Assembly (NCBI GenBank): GCA_036172665.1
Contig: CM069871.1
Location: 56,852,713-56,916,712 of the forward strand
Length of the DNA stretch: 64,000 bases
Reading direction: 5' to 3'
Source of the DNA: Prosopocoilus inquinatus
Lineage: Eukaryota; Arthropoda; Insecta; Coleoptera; Lucanidae
Shown here piece after piece: positions 9,285 to 20,591 of this stretch; position 1 is the first letter of the stretch, and the number at the start of each line of letters is the position of its first letter. Both the position numbers and the translations under genes were made by a program. A model generated the notes under the pieces. That model did no database searches. It had not been told where the DNA came from and saw nothing but the letters and a program-made list of their open reading frames with translations.

Positions 9285-11340
9285 TAGTCTAAGATCCCAC
9301 TGCAACTTTTCTACGTTCTTCTGTTATTTTAACGAAACACGATTTTAGCGAAAGATTACATGTAGAGGAACACAACGCGACCGGGTTGCCTTGCAAAATC
9401 TTGCCGCAAGTACCTTCAATCGGCGAAGTTTCAACGGATTTTTTTCCAATAATTTCGTTCATTTGTTAGGGCAGTAAGTGAAGTGCAATTAAGTGAAGAA
9501 CGATCTGAAGAACTCGAAAAAGCTTGGTTGCCACCTCTCAGCCTGTCGCAGGTCACTTGCAGGCAGGTGTAAAAGGGACCTCTTTCGTCGATCGTCTACG
9601 TTCATCGCGTATGGAAACAAATTCTATACCAAATTGTAGCTAAATTTGCCCTTTGCACGATAGAGTTTGGTTGGCTGCGCAAAAGCTGCCGCAACTCAAG
9701 ATTGCCACCATTTATGGTCTCGTTGCAACTTGAAATTTCTCTGAGTCTTTGTAGCAAAAGCGCGAGGTTTGCGCGCAAGAGTACATTTTAGGTGTGGAGG
9801 ACTGTAGGTACACGATGTTAGTAATGTATGTAAATAAAGACTTTCAAAGAAATTACTATAATTATTTAGTTCAATCAGTTTGAAATTTTTAATTATATTT
9901 AGTGGCCCATGGCTTGTATAAAAATTATTGTATAGGCCACTAAATATAATTAAAAATTTCAAACTGATTGAATTAAATAATTATAGTAAATCCTTTGAAA
10001 GTCTTTATTTACATACATTTTTAACATGGTGTACTTACAGTACTGCGCACCTAAAATGCACTTCTTGCGGGCAAACATCATACTTTTGCTACAAAGACTC
10101 AGAGAAATGTCAAGTTGCACCAAGACCATAAATGCTGGCAACCTTTAGTTGCGGCAGCTTTTGCGCAGGCAACCAAACTCTATCGTATAGAGGGCAAATT
10201 TAGCTACAATTTGGTATCAAATTTGTTTCCATGCGCGATGAACGTAGATGATCGACGAAAGAGGGAGAGAGAGAGAGAGAAATTATTGGAAAAAAATCTG
10301 TTGAAACTTCGCCAATTGAAAGTACTTGCAGCAAGATTTTGCAAGACAACCCGGTCGTGTGTGTTCCTCTATACCGGGTGGAAAGTTTCTAACCCGAACA
10401 TAGCAAACTTGTATCGAAAAGTTTGTTTCTGTGAATTGCTGCTCGCCATTTGAAGATACAAAAATAGCAATAGTATTAAAGAAAAGATAAAATTATGGAC
10501 AATATTGTGGTGCTAAAATTATTCCTAAATATTAATATTTTCGGAATATAAATAAAATTTTTGAAATTTTAAACGAAAAATTTAGTCGCCTATGTCAGAA
10601 CTTTCAGTTCTTTCAATTAATAGAAAATAATTTATACGTCAGTCAAAAAGTATTATGACTTATTGTACAGAGCAAATGAAAATGAAATGATGCCATGGGC
10701 AATCAATACCGACACATGTCGATACTAAATCAGTTCTAAATTCAATTGTACTAAGAATTAAATAACTTTCACACTGTTCAAGAATACGTAACATGCAACT
10801 GTAAGGAATATTAAAAAAAAACCACATCAATTCCACCAATTCAGTTGCCATCAACGTTGTTTTGAAATTAATAAGAATACTAGGAAAGTATTTTGTGAAG
10901 TAATGCAGGAACAAAGAAATAAATCCTAACGGTTTCTCATCGTCAGTATGGTACACAGATGAATGAAATTTTATTTTGAATAAGAAGCATATTGTTCAAA
11001 ATTCTGGTCACTGAATTGCAAACTTCAAATCTCACATACTAAGGCCACTACATTTTTCATTTGAAATTTAAAAGTTTAATTTCTATTTTAAAAGTATGAA
11101 CACAATAGGAATAATTTTAACACAATAACATTGGCCTTAATTTTATCTTTCATTTAATACTATTACCATTTTTGTATTTTTAAATGGCGAGCAGTAATCT
11201 ACAGAAACGTAGTTCTCAATGGAACTTTGCTATGTTCGGGTTTGAAACTTTCCACCCGGTATGTAATCTTTCATTAAAATCGTGTCTTGTTAAAATATCA
11301 GATGAACGTAGAAAAGTTTCAGTGGGATCTCATACCATCA
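9285..11340. mobile_element. Large foldback element, interrupted by another foldback
   Basis: The outer arms are split. 9288-9361 is the complement of 11263-11335, sharing GATCCCACTG and GATTTTAGCGAAAGATTACAT-like words. 10373-10597 is the complement of 11040-11262, sharing GGGTGGAAAGTTT and CTGCTCGCCATTT. Together they make arms of about 300 bp. The centre, about 10598-11039, holds a 98-codon minus-strand frame with no recognisable domain. The left arm is broken by the 1-kb foldback at 9363-10372. Flanking duplications were not identified. Confidence 0.75.
9363..10372. mobile_element. Foldback element nested in the left arm of the larger one
   Basis: The ends TAGAGGAACACA and GTGTTCCTCTA are complements, and the arms run inward to a loop of about 20 bp at 9911-9932. 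The left arm (about 549 bp) carries about 110 bp not in the right arm (about 440 bp), where a GA-run sits at 10261-10279 instead. Comparison with the uninterrupted sequence near 11258 shows that the insertion split ATTACA|TACCGGG, leaving TG on the left and TA on the right, consistent with a decayed TA target duplication. Frames inside are not convincing genes. Confidence 0.8.
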
Positions 11341-11414
11341 GATTGTATTGTATTTCCATTACTTGTGTACGATTTCGTATCAGTATTTTTTTTGTGTAAA
11401 AAAAAAAAATTATA

Positions 11415-11678
11415 ATGGGGTCTATTCTGTAGCATTGATATGGATTTGAAACATAACAATTATTGTTACGAATAAAGTGACCTTGTAAATTTGGTATTCT
11501 GTAAACAGTTTCGTAACAACTTGCAGTCCCTATCAAGTGTGATATCGAGTTAAATGCATCTCTCTTCAGTTGGCGGTTGGCAATCGACTTGAATTGCTAT
11601 GAAATCTTGTCAAGTTCTCTTCAATTATTGAAGACTATATCAGTTGATATACATATCAATATTACAGAATAGCCCTGA
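11415..11678. mobile_element. MITE, copy 2 (uninterrupted)
   Basis: The left end GGGTCTATTCTGTAGCATTG pairs with the complement of the right end, GGGCTATTCTGTAATATTG. It is the cleaner copy of the family at 8906-9220 and shows that copy 1 has gained about 80 bp. It is non-coding. The GGGCTATTCTGTA terminus suggests a cut-and-paste DNA element; the superfamily is not resolved. Confidence 0.75.
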
Positions 11679-11699
11679 ATGTCAGTTTTTTTGAAAATT

Positions 11700-11935
11700 A
11701 AGAATGAGTTAATTTTTATAACACATTGAACTGAATTGGGTGCTTAGTTCTAAAATGTTTTCTTGAAGTTTCTCAGGAGTCTCAGCTAAGACCACCATGG
11801 ACGTATCGTCGGTAAAGAGAGTGATTTTCACAGTTATTACATGTGTTGTTAAATTGTTGATAAATAGCAAAAAGATTGGTGATAGTTGATATACACAAGC
11901 GATCGGATCCGACATTTATCCTTGAGGTATCTATT
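11700..11935 (-). pseudogene. Non-LTR reverse transcriptase fragment
   Basis: On the minus strand a short frame reads SPIFLLFINNLTTHV, then LFTDDTSMVV, which is the RT motif B-to-C stretch of non-LTR retrotransposons with the catalytic F-A-D-D reduced to F-T-D-D. It continues through AETPEKLQENI, typical of the sequence after motif C. Everything upstream of motif B is missing or unreadable. It is a short dead fragment. Confidence 0.7.
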
Positions 11936-12107
11936 TAAATGACTTTCTACAACCATTTATCTGTTTTCAAGAAAACTTTTTGAACAATTTTCTTAGAAAA
12001 AATTGAAGCAAGTTGTTCATTAGCCCAAAACGTAATTTTTCAATTTTTCTAATGTACATACATAGATTTGACACCACCTCATTGTCTTTTATTAAGTTGT
12101 ATAAGAA

Positions 12108-12164
12108 GTCGATAATGATATACCCAGTCGATAATGATATACCCAGTCGATAATGATATACTCA
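12108..12164 (+). repeat. Three tandem 19-bp repeats
   Basis: The unit GTCGATAATGATATACCCA occurs at 12108-12126 and 12127-12145 without change. A third copy at 12146-12164 has one change (CTCA for CCCA). It is a small minisatellite with no other feature nearby. Confidence 0.9.
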
Positions 12165-12360
12165 GTGTTGGCAAGAATCTATATACAGTTTCTAAATACT
12201 TTTTAAGTAAAAAATTGTATTTATATCTAAATACAATTACAATAGTATCTGTTCATTTGCGAAATCTAAGATATGTACATTTTAGACACATTTGAATAAA
12301 TTTATGCAAAATCTTTAGGTAATAATTTTAATTCTTTGGTTGCAAACTGTTTTTGATTGA

Positions 12361-12500
12361 GTGGATCCCCAGATAGAGCTGAAACAGCTGTACAAAGGCT
12401 GCTCGAGGGATGCGCTGCAATCAAAACGATTTGCAACGATTTTTTTAAAACTTTTATTATGCTTTGATAGCAAGCATGGCTGTATGGCATGCTTGTATGG
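12361..12500 (+). ncRNA. Decayed hammerhead unit with B segment and spacer
   Basis: The 3' half of the hammerhead is kept: GCTGAAACAGCTGTA, then CAAAGGCTGCTCGAGG, with the GAAA core and a cleavable GUA. The CUGANGA core has mutated beyond recognition and the 5' half of stem I is lost, so it should be inactive. Downstream, the B segment (GCTGCAATCAAAACGATTTGCA) and then TTATTATGCTTTGATAGCAAGCATGG follow. This spacer matches what lies beyond B on the minus strand at about 28826-28870, which defines the order hammerhead - B - spacer. Confidence 0.55.
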
Positions 12501-12827
12501 AATGACTTATTATTTATGTAAAAAACTGACTTCAATTCGTCATTTTTAATGCAATAATCACGTTTTGTACATTAAACAATTTAACCCTTTAACTACGTGT
12601 AACTTGTATTGATTATACTGATTTCAATTCTTTACTTATGTTTGAATGTATTTAATAACTTAAAGTGTCTAAAATTTTATCAACTGTCAAATACATAAGT
12701 ACTGGCCTTGATATTTGTTTTTGTCCTTTTCTGGTTTCTCAAATTACCTTTATTAGAAACCAGTGTATACGTAACTCTGTTTTCCTCTTATTGTAGAAAT
12801 CTGCTTTAATTCATTTATGTTTACCTA

Positions 12828-13870
12828 AAATAAATAATCCGCAAAATATCCAGGACCTTTGTACCATTAGTATCCTTCCTTGCTTTTCGAAAGTTTTCGA
12901 GATAGTTTTATGTAAACAAATCAGCTCTCACTTGGATATGTACAATATTTTACCATGCAAAGAATTTGGTTTTCGAGCAGGTTTCAGTTGTGCGACACTA
13001 CCGATAAAATTTTCAGAAGTTCTGACAAAGATAGTGTTACTATGTCGGTTTTGATTGATTTCTCTAGAACTTTTGACACCGTGAATCGTAATCTTTTCCT
13101 TGCGATTTTAAAGTATATTGGTTTTGCTGAAAATGCTACCCAGATAATCGAGGAGTTTCTTGAGAACCTTTCGTACGGTATCATTATGCGGAACACAGTT
13201 TCTAACTGTTTATTACAAGGTATGCCTCAAGGCTCAATCTTGAAACCCATACCCATTTATACACTAGCAATCTAACGAGAATCTTAAAATACCATCAATA
13301 CTTGTAGACGAAGATGTTATTATTGATGTTCTTGCCTCATTATCTGATTATGCCATATAACTCTCTTTAATTAAAATTAATTCGCGACTTATTTTATTTG
13401 GTGGACCAGAAGGTGGAGAGAGCACATTAAAAGATTTCACTATAAATATTAATGAGACAAATTTGTCCCCTGTTAAAGTAGTTAAGAATTTAAGTTTAGA
13501 TGTTGCTTCTCTAAGCTATTTGCATACAAATCGCATTTGGGAATCTCAAATTAATTTATTCTAATTGGGATTTTTTAAACAAGCGTATCAAATGTATCCC
13601 TGTGGAAGCTCTGGTACTTTCGCATTTTAATTTTTCAGACGTAGTCCGTGGACCATGATGCTTAAAGAAAGTCGGTTGAATGAGAGTTCAAAGAGTTCAA
13701 AATTCATGTAGAAGACTGATATTCGGTTTAGTCATGTATTGCATAAACTAAACTGTACGTTTCTTTTATAAAGTGTTTCAGACCAACACACTACCAATCT
13801 CTATAATAAAATAACTTATCAGGGAGACGTTCATAATATTAATTTCGCTTTAAAGGGCTTATAATGCCTG
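12828..13870 (+). pseudogene. Non-LTR retrotransposon ORF2 (reverse transcriptase), decayed
   Basis: A broken frame begins near 12828 with an RT palm stretch containing ISILPCFSKVFE and FGFRAGFSC. It continues at 12955-13275 with the motif A region (IDFSRTFDTVN) and motif B (QGMPQGSI). After a stop at about 13275, scattered pieces such as ALVLSHFNFSDVV and RVQRVQNSC, near 13600-13700, match the region after the palm in CR1/Jockey-type elements. The FADD catalytic motif C falls in a deleted or unreadable stretch. Several frameshifts and stops show that it is dead; the clade is uncertain. Confidence 0.7.
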
Positions 13871-14378
13871 CGTGTCATATTTGAGAGATCTTTTATATAC
13901 ATATATACATATAACATACGCAAAATCTACTTTTTAGATTGTGAAATACAATTATAAATATGGAAATTTTATCGTAGAAAATATGATGTATCTTATTACG
14001 AAAAACTACAACACTAACTATAATGGGTTTTGTTTCATGTATTAATATTTTTATCTTCTGCATGGCTGATTTCTAAACCATTTCTAAGTCAGACTACTTT
14101 CAGTTAATCTAAAATCAACCTAAATTTTGTATTATTTTATATTGTAAACGCCCCGGAAAATCGATAGTACATTATATGCAAAATTTTATTTTAGTTTTTC
14201 ATTCAAGATTACTACTGATGGAATTTAATCTATTTCATTTTAATTTAAACTTTCCCAGGAAATAAGAGCTGGACAGGAAACATTACAGTCTAAACAATAA
14301 GTAAGATAAAATTATCCGTAGACCGTGCGAATATGTTCCGTCTTTCTCGCCGTGCTAAATTAATTTTAAAACTTGTTG

Positions 14379-14555
14379 GGGCCAGTTGTACAAAGGAAGT
14401 TTAAGTTGACACTCAACTGAACCAAGTTCAAAGTGAACAAAATCGCATCAAATTTTATTTATGAATACATTAATTACCATATATTCTCAACTTTCTACGC
14501 GAATTTGTTTAAGTTCAGTTGAGCGTCAGCTTAAACCTGCTTTGTACACTGGCCC
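14379..14555. mobile_element. Palindromic MITE, about 177 bp
   Basis: The left arm starts GGGCCAGTTGTACAAAGGAAG and the right arm, complemented, GGGCCAGTGTACAAAGCAGG. Pairing continues through TTTAAGTTGACACTCAACTGAAC with a few differences, giving arms of about 44 bp around an AT-rich centre. Target duplications are not clear. No coding capacity. Confidence 0.8.
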
Positions 14556-15485
14556 GTAAAGTTGACCCTGATTTAAGCTACCTTCGTTACCTAAGCGAGT
14601 AGAGATGGAGGTTTTTAATATGAACAATTAGGCATCGCGGCTTGAAAGAATGTGAAATTAAAAAGTATCCACTCAACCGTTCAACCATGTGGTTGTTTTT
14701 GTCATAGAGTTTAACCACCTAGAAACCTCTTCAAGGTAACATGAGTTAGTGTGTGTGTTTGTACACGTAGAGAAACCAGCCTCGATATCCAGAATCTAAA
14801 CGAAGAACCCCAGGGCATCCCAGAATCTCTGTTACTACGTCCTGCCTGAAAAGTTATAGTAATTTTTATCTTATATACATCGTGTTCCGTTATTGAAAAT
14901 TTATTTATACGTTTTGTAATTGTTTATTTGTTTGTATAAACTTAAATTTGCGTTCAATAAACCCATTGTAGCACATGAGGGATTTTACTACTTGTACAGT
15001 CTCCGAACCAAGAATCACGGGCCTCTCGATTTATCAAGCCAAGGTAAAGAAATTCTGTGATTACACGAGATAGAATTTCTAATACAACTCTTGTCTTTCT
15101 TAAATGGGCCTGATGTCCCTTTTATCATTAAATTAATGCTTGGGAGGTGACAGTGTACCAGTTCGCGTAATCAAGGGAAGTTTACACTAATTGCTTAAAT
15201 TCAGAAAGAAAATTCTCATTTAAATTAACCAGGCTTCTTTGCCTAGAAGGTAATGTTTGCGAATAGGGGCTTGCAACGTTGGAATTTCCTATTTTTCTAA
15301 ATTAAAACCAACGTTTGGAAAATCAGTTCTTACAATATTATTTATTTATTCTGTTTTTGATTAAATAAATATTATTATTATTATTGTATTTTTTAGGTAT
15401 GCCCGGTAAAACGCCTGTGTCTAATCGTTTATTAAGAAGAGAAGAAATGAGAGTACAAAGTATACACTTTTGTAAAAGAGTCCTC
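14556..15485. other. No gene seen
   Basis: No coding or repeat signal recognised. A short ATT run lies at about 15369-15385. Confidence 0.45.
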
Positions 15486-16072
15486 TGGTCACCCTAAATA
15501 ATACCTTCTGCGTAGAGTTTAGTTAGTTTTAACCAATAGGAAGTATTGTTTTCTAAGAAGCATATTCCGATGAAATTATTGGGCCGCAAGATTAGTCGAG
15601 AAGCTATATAAAGTGAAGAAGTCGAGCCGAAGCAGCGCGTGGCGGACGTCGTCGTAAAGTAGGATCTCCTAGTGCCAGTAAATGAATGAGATATAGTGTA
15701 AAAAGTGTCTGTACCGGTCATGTATTCGAACTGTACCGCGCGTCCAATGCATACTAAGCTCCACCCATTTCGGTAAACGGACTCGAAATCGCTCTCTGAT
15801 TGGCTGACATGTATTCGTATACATATGCAACTTGTAACCCATTGTATTATCGTTATTATTATTATTAATAAATGAAATTACTGTCTGTGCTTTAATTATT
15901 GTTCTCTGATGAATTACTAAACGTTATTGCCGATTAACTTTCGAACGTTGCCGATAAATAAAAAGTAAATTACATTTCTGCTTTACCGTTGAGTTCGCAC
16001 TAGCCGCGCAAAAGCACTGACCAATAACGTCGCGTAAAGACATGCTTTGAAAGCTGGATCGTAGTGGTAACA
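15486..16072 (+). repeat. LTR of a retrotransposon, copy 1
   Basis: Aligns with the LTR at 16077-16700 over its whole length, sharing CCAAT-GGAAG, ATTATTGGGC-GCAAGA, CTGATTGGCTGAC and GGATCGTAGT-GTAACA. It has a TATA-like CTATATAAAG at about 15604 and AATAAA at 15868-15873, so the likely direction is plus. The right end GTAACA is sharp at 16072. The left end, about TGGTCACC, is degraded and I could not find a matching target duplication. It is older than copy 2. Confidence 0.7.
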
Positions 16073-16076
16073 AGGA

Positions 16077-16700
16077 TGTTACCGTGCGAAGTAAATTCAA
16101 TAGTTAATTTGAGAACGTGCATTGCTCTGACTGCTCGTTTCAGCCAATTGGAAGCATTGTTTCCTAAAAGCATTATTCCTGTTTGATTATTGGGCTGCAA
16201 GACCGGCCGAAACGTTATAAAAAAAGAGGAAGTCAAGCAAGTTCAGCGAGCGGGCGGCGAACGTCTCCGTCAAGTGGTATCCTAGTGCATAGTGACAAGT
16301 GAGTGCAGTGCGGTAACGAGTGCGCAAACCCAAGCGTTTGTGTGTCTGAACAACCGCGCGTCCAACGCTTACTAAGCCCCCCCCCCCCCTTTACGGCATA
16401 TTGACTCGATTCGTTCCCTGATTGGCTGACTTGTAACCGTATACATTTGCAACTTGTTGCAACCCATTGTGTTATCGTTGTTTTCTCTTATAATTTAATA
16501 AAGGAATTTATTATCTGTGCTTAATTATTGCTCTTCCTTAATTCACTGATCGTTATTACCAATTACCTTTCGAACTTTGCCGATAAAAGATAAGTCAATT
16601 ACATTTCTGCTCTACCGTTGAGTTCACACTAGCCGCGCAAAAGAACTGACCAATCGCATCGCGCAAAAACTCGCTCGGAAGCCGGATCGTAGTTGTAACA
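16077..16700 (+). repeat. Solo LTR, copy 2, with 4-bp target duplication
   Basis: Begins TGTTACCGTG and ends GTTGTAACA, the TG...CA form of LTRs. AGGA occurs directly before (16073-16076) and directly after (16701-16704), a 4-bp duplication as in Gypsy-type integrases. Internal features are a TATA-like TTATAAAA at about 16216, AATAAA at 16497-16502 and a C12 run at 16378-16389. No internal coding region remains, so this is a solo LTR. Its termini resemble those of the Gypsy-associated LTRs at 46.0-46.9 kb. Confidence 0.8.
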
Positions 16701-16729
16701 AGGAGCTTATTTTGGTTGCGGTCCTGAGA

Positions 16730-17430
16730 GGCTATTCTCAAATGTCGGGTGGTGACACTAGAAATCGACAATTATTGAAGACTAAAGTCGCACAAGATTG
16801 ATTTCAGTATTCTCAAACACTATTCGAAGTGAATGTCGTACGCGATTCCGATTGTCGACGAAGCGATTTGACAACGTTGTATATTAGTTCAATTGAATAG
16901 CATTCGGCCGCATATTTCATATTATTTAAGTTGGCAAATCTGAAATTTACCACCATAATTTTTGTTTATCAGTATCGTGCAGTAGAGAGCTCCCACGTGC
17001 ATCCAGACAACAAATTATGGAAACAAATAAAAAACAATATTGTAAAGCGCGACAGAAGGGATTGTTAAGTAATTTAGTTCAGGGTGAGAATAATGTAGCA
17101 ATTTTAAGTGGAAAATTCACAAAAGATATATTAAATTCATCATTGCCACTTCATTTTCTTCTAAATTTTGAATAATAAGTAATTCTTCTGCCGTAATTTA
17201 ATGCACGAAATCAATAATCACTTCAACACACCTGTGAAATGAAATTACATAACCTCGTTCTGTTCGTGTCGTACACGACATGACAAATGTAGAGTAGTTT
17301 TGACCACTCTACAATATCTCTACTAAAAATGTCGAAAATTTGTTGTACGCGACATTTGACAATTAGCCTTAGTAGACATTTTAGCAATGTCCCATTCGAC
17401 ATGCACATTTGCTGATTTCAGAATAAGGCC
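16730..17430. mobile_element. Possible DNA element with weak inverted ends
   Basis: The left edge GGCTATTCTCAAATGTCG faces a right edge whose complement reads GGCCTTATTCTGAAATC, so a degraded terminal inverted repeat is possible. The inside has repeated GTCGTACACGACA-like and GTCGAAA words, but no frame of note. This is a weak call. Confidence 0.25.
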
Positions 17431-19490
17431 CCTGCTAGTTACGAAACTGAACTCTTATTGGTTCAGTTATGAATTGATTTATTTTTCGACCTCGGAAAAA
17501 CTCATTCATTGATTTTCTGACTTCAAATTGATCTATTTCAACCTCAGTGCTCGTAATAATAAGACGTTTGGTTGGTTTACGATTGCAGGAGGAGAACCAC
17601 CCGTGCTAGAACAACTTTTTGTTAAACCACTCGTAATTAAAGAATATTCCTTATTTAAAACAAGTAAGGACTATTAAAATACGTTTTGTGTGCTAAATAA
17701 TTTAGCACAAATGAGAGCATGTAAATCCGAATAGAGCAAGTTAATAGTATCTCTACTGTTCGACCCGACGATGGTAACAATAAATCTATTAACAAACAAG
17801 TGAGATCTCATAGAAGTTACAAAAAATTTCATGTGTCATTGGCTGTTGTGATTAGCGCGCAATTAACATTGCGAAGAAACGGGATGTACATTAAATTCGA
17901 TTATCGAAAAATTGTTTATGAAATATTAATGGAAGTTTTCACATGAAAATGAAATAATAAATAATGTGAAAGCATCGATCGCTTTTTCGCATCTTGAAAA
18001 CGCTGCAGTTATTTGTGCGAGTTTTATTGGAAGAAGTGGCATTAACATAAATCCCTCTAGAGGGGAAGTTCTGCAAACTGACTTCATGCAGATTAACAAA
18101 ATAAAAAAGTAACCAATTCCGATAATCCTATGCCAACAATAAATTTGCGAAGCGATTACCATTGAGAATTATTAAAGTACACAACATCGAAGGCGCGCTT
18201 ACTTACTCAGCGAAATATGATTGCAACCATTAAATTTTCACACTGGCTTATTTCAAGTTTCTAAAACTTAAACACAGCACCGTGTTTTGAATGGTTCAAA
18301 CACTTAATCGCCAACACACTCATTTTATTATTTAGTTTAGTAGTTTAGTTTAACTTAATAGTCAGCACGAGTTCATCGTTTGGGCCAGATAAAAACCGCC
18401 GCCGCCAGACTTGCGACTTTTTAGAAGCGTGGAATTGGACTACCGAAAAATAGAATAGAACCCAAAGGTGCTAATTTTAAGATGCGTTTCACACTGGTCT
18501 AATGTAAACTCGCACTTCTACGTTAGCCGGTATTTGTACAATCTATTTATATGTTGTTAACAGGAATTTGTATGCAGGTTGACAATCTGTTTAACAGGTA
18601 CAATAAATAAAACAAACTTTGCCATTGGTGCGGAGCGTACGACATGAGGGCACTGAATATTTAGGGCACATGCCTGCTGTTCATAAATTAAAACACTCCG
18701 AAATTTTACTATTCTTGGCTTATCAAGTGTTGCACGTTCTATATTTAAGTTGCATCATTGAGGCAACAAAGTATTTTAAATTATTAGTAAACTTGCTTAA
18801 AAACATGTGTTATAAATATTCCACCTTCTCGTTTTATACTGTTAGTAACAAAAAAATAATTACAAATTGCTTAGCCCAGCTGCTTTATTGTATATTTCAT
18901 ATCTTACTTTATTATCCCTAAAAATTTGTTTTCTGAAGCTAAAACAAAGTCATAATAATTTTCATACATTGTGGACTCCTTTTTACAAAATTTTGAAATA
19001 AATGTGTCAGTTCGTGTTACACTATAATGTGGACTGTCAAGATTTAAGAAAATGTGAGATCTTTACATGTTTCCTTTTTTTAAATTTCGTTATTAACTGT
19101 TAGGGGCGCAGATTGCTTCATCTACATGACACTGGTCGCGTTTTATCACCTAAACCCGTCCATTTCTCTGCTAGTTTTTTTTTGTGCTACATTCGACTAG
19201 GAATTTTGCTTTTTGGAAACCTATCGCTGTTTGATTACTTATGTTGGCTTCTAACTTATTTGCTGCTTCTACTGAGTAAGTCACAGTCTCCATTTTACCC
19301 GCGTCATCGAGTGTTCGACCAAAATGTCTCTGTAAATTTTTGTTTAACGCGTGGCCATGTTTCATCTCAGTTTTGCCACCAATTCTCAACTCTGTTACGG
19401 TCGAAGTCGCTTGTACTTGTAGTAAATATTTCTGTTAGAGAAATGGCAGCCCTGACTTTCTCTCGATTCCGCGCGTCAATTTGGCCTTAG
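17431..19490. other. No gene seen
   Basis: Open frames at 18619-18921 and 19113-19490 contain no recognisable domain and overlap frames on the other strand, so I do not call them. No repeat structure is obvious. Confidence 0.45.
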
Positions 19491-19499
19491 TTTCAGGGT

Positions 19500-20310
19500 A
19501 AAACTTCCTCTGTTAAGGGGTACACATCCATTCGAGTTTGCTCGTTCAGAAGCTAACAGGTGTTAACCTATTTTGATTGACGTAACCTTCTGTCCCCGAC
19601 GCTGAATTGTTTTCTTCGCTTGAGAAACATTTCTTTGGTGTCAAGGTCAGTCGTTTGTTACTGATTTGTTTGGATCTTCCTTAGGCTGACTTGGTGAACT
19701 CATTCTCTTTTTTTTGGAAATTCTACTTAACATTTTTGATGTCCTTGTAAACAAGTCATATCCCGTTGTCGATTACGTCAGTACTATTATACTTCCTGAT
19801 CTGATGAATCACTGGGTATCAAACGGTCGTCCCGACAAGGAAGTTTATTTACTCGAAGCTGAATCTTGAACACCGTTCACGCCTAGTGTTTCCCTCGGAA
19901 GGCTGGTGTCGTATTCCGAAAAGGACTCTCGAAGGAGCTTAGAGATTTAACCGTCGACTACCGTTCTGTCGCGTAAGGTAACCGATTACATGTTTCTTTT
20001 CGTCACTTCGGTTGATCGTCGCAATACAAATCCGGACTCATCGCCTAGCAGGATACCTTTTTCTTCTTTCAACTTACGCCTGTGCAACTTTGGTTGCCTA
20101 GTTTATGTCTCACCCTTGCATCAGAAAATTTAATTCAATCAATTCGATTTTTTTTATTAAAGTCACTAAATAATTTTGCTTGATAACAATTGTCAATAGT
20201 AACTTTACTTCTTTTGCTAACTCTTGAGTCAATTCAGTTACTAAATTTTTCCTGTTATATTGGTTACTGTGAGACAAAAGAAAATTTCCTAACGTACACA
20301 CCATTTTGTA
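19500..20310 (+). repeat. Diverged dispersed repeat, copy 1
   Basis: Shares several blocks, in the same order, with 31006-31600: a GACTTGGT-containing stretch near 19690, CTGTGAGACAAAAG, AAATTTCCT-ACGTACA and GAAATATTT. Both copies lie next to a hammerhead motif. Between the blocks the sequences are too diverged to align by eye. It may be an untranslated part of a retroelement, but that is a guess. Confidence 0.4.
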
Positions 20311-20416
20311 TTTTGAAATATTTAAGATCCATTGATGAAATACTTACAATCGAACATTAACGTTAACTTTTTTAGAAAAATTTTGTGCAAATCGTTCTTG
20401 ATTGCAGTGAAAACCT

Positions 20417-20479
20417 CGAGTAACCTCTGGACAGCTGTTTCAGCCCTGCTTGGGGCTTCTTCAGCAGAGATGTAGCTCG
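20417..20479 (-). ncRNA. Hammerhead ribozyme candidate, type I
   Basis: Complemented sequence: CGAGC, internal loop TACAT, CTCTG, CUGAAGA core, stem II AGCCC/GGGCT with loop, GAAA core, C-AGCU-G, UC cleavage site, CAGAG, GTTA, CTCG. The basal stem I (CTCTG with CAGAG) is perfect. The distal stem I has four pairs, one less than in the 29-kb copy. All invariant core residues are present, so cleavage is plausible. Confidence 0.75.
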
Positions 20480-20540
20480 ACATTTCCACTGCAAACAAAA
20501 ACGACTTGCCCAATTTATTCGCAATTGCGATGTAAGAGTG

Positions 20541-20591
20541 ATGAACAGATAAAATAGCGACAATAAATTTGTCGCTATTTTATCTGTTCAT
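20541..20591. repeat. Perfect 22-bp hairpin
   Basis: 20541-20562 and 20570-20591 are exact complements, beginning ATGAACAGATAAAATAGCG, with a 7-base loop. The arm sequence is the outer end of segment A of the hammerhead repeat, so two units meet head to head here. Confidence 0.9.

Larger units (their letters stand above)
20371..20591 (-). mobile_element. Hammerhead-bearing repeat unit, minus strand
   Basis: Read on the minus strand it contains, in order, part of segment A, a run TGGGCAAGTCGTTTTTGTTTGCAG shared with the 29-kb copy, the hammerhead, and segment B (complement of TTTAGAAAAATTTTGTGCAAATC at the low-coordinate end). Near-identity to 28990-29187 shows that this is a defined unit of about 200 bp. 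No protein is encoded. Confidence 0.7.

Noticed and set aside
10115..10453. 112-codon open frame in the right foldback arm
   Set aside because: It lies across a non-coding inverted repeat; the opposite arm has no equivalent frame and the middle is a GA-run.
10660..10956. 98-codon minus-strand frame in the centre of the large foldback
   Set aside because: No recognisable domain; the plus strand reads equally well with few stops. It could be an old captured fragment, but this is not supportable.
19113..19490. 125-codon plus-strand frame
   Set aside because: Hydrophobic start but no domain, and it overlaps a frame on the other strand.
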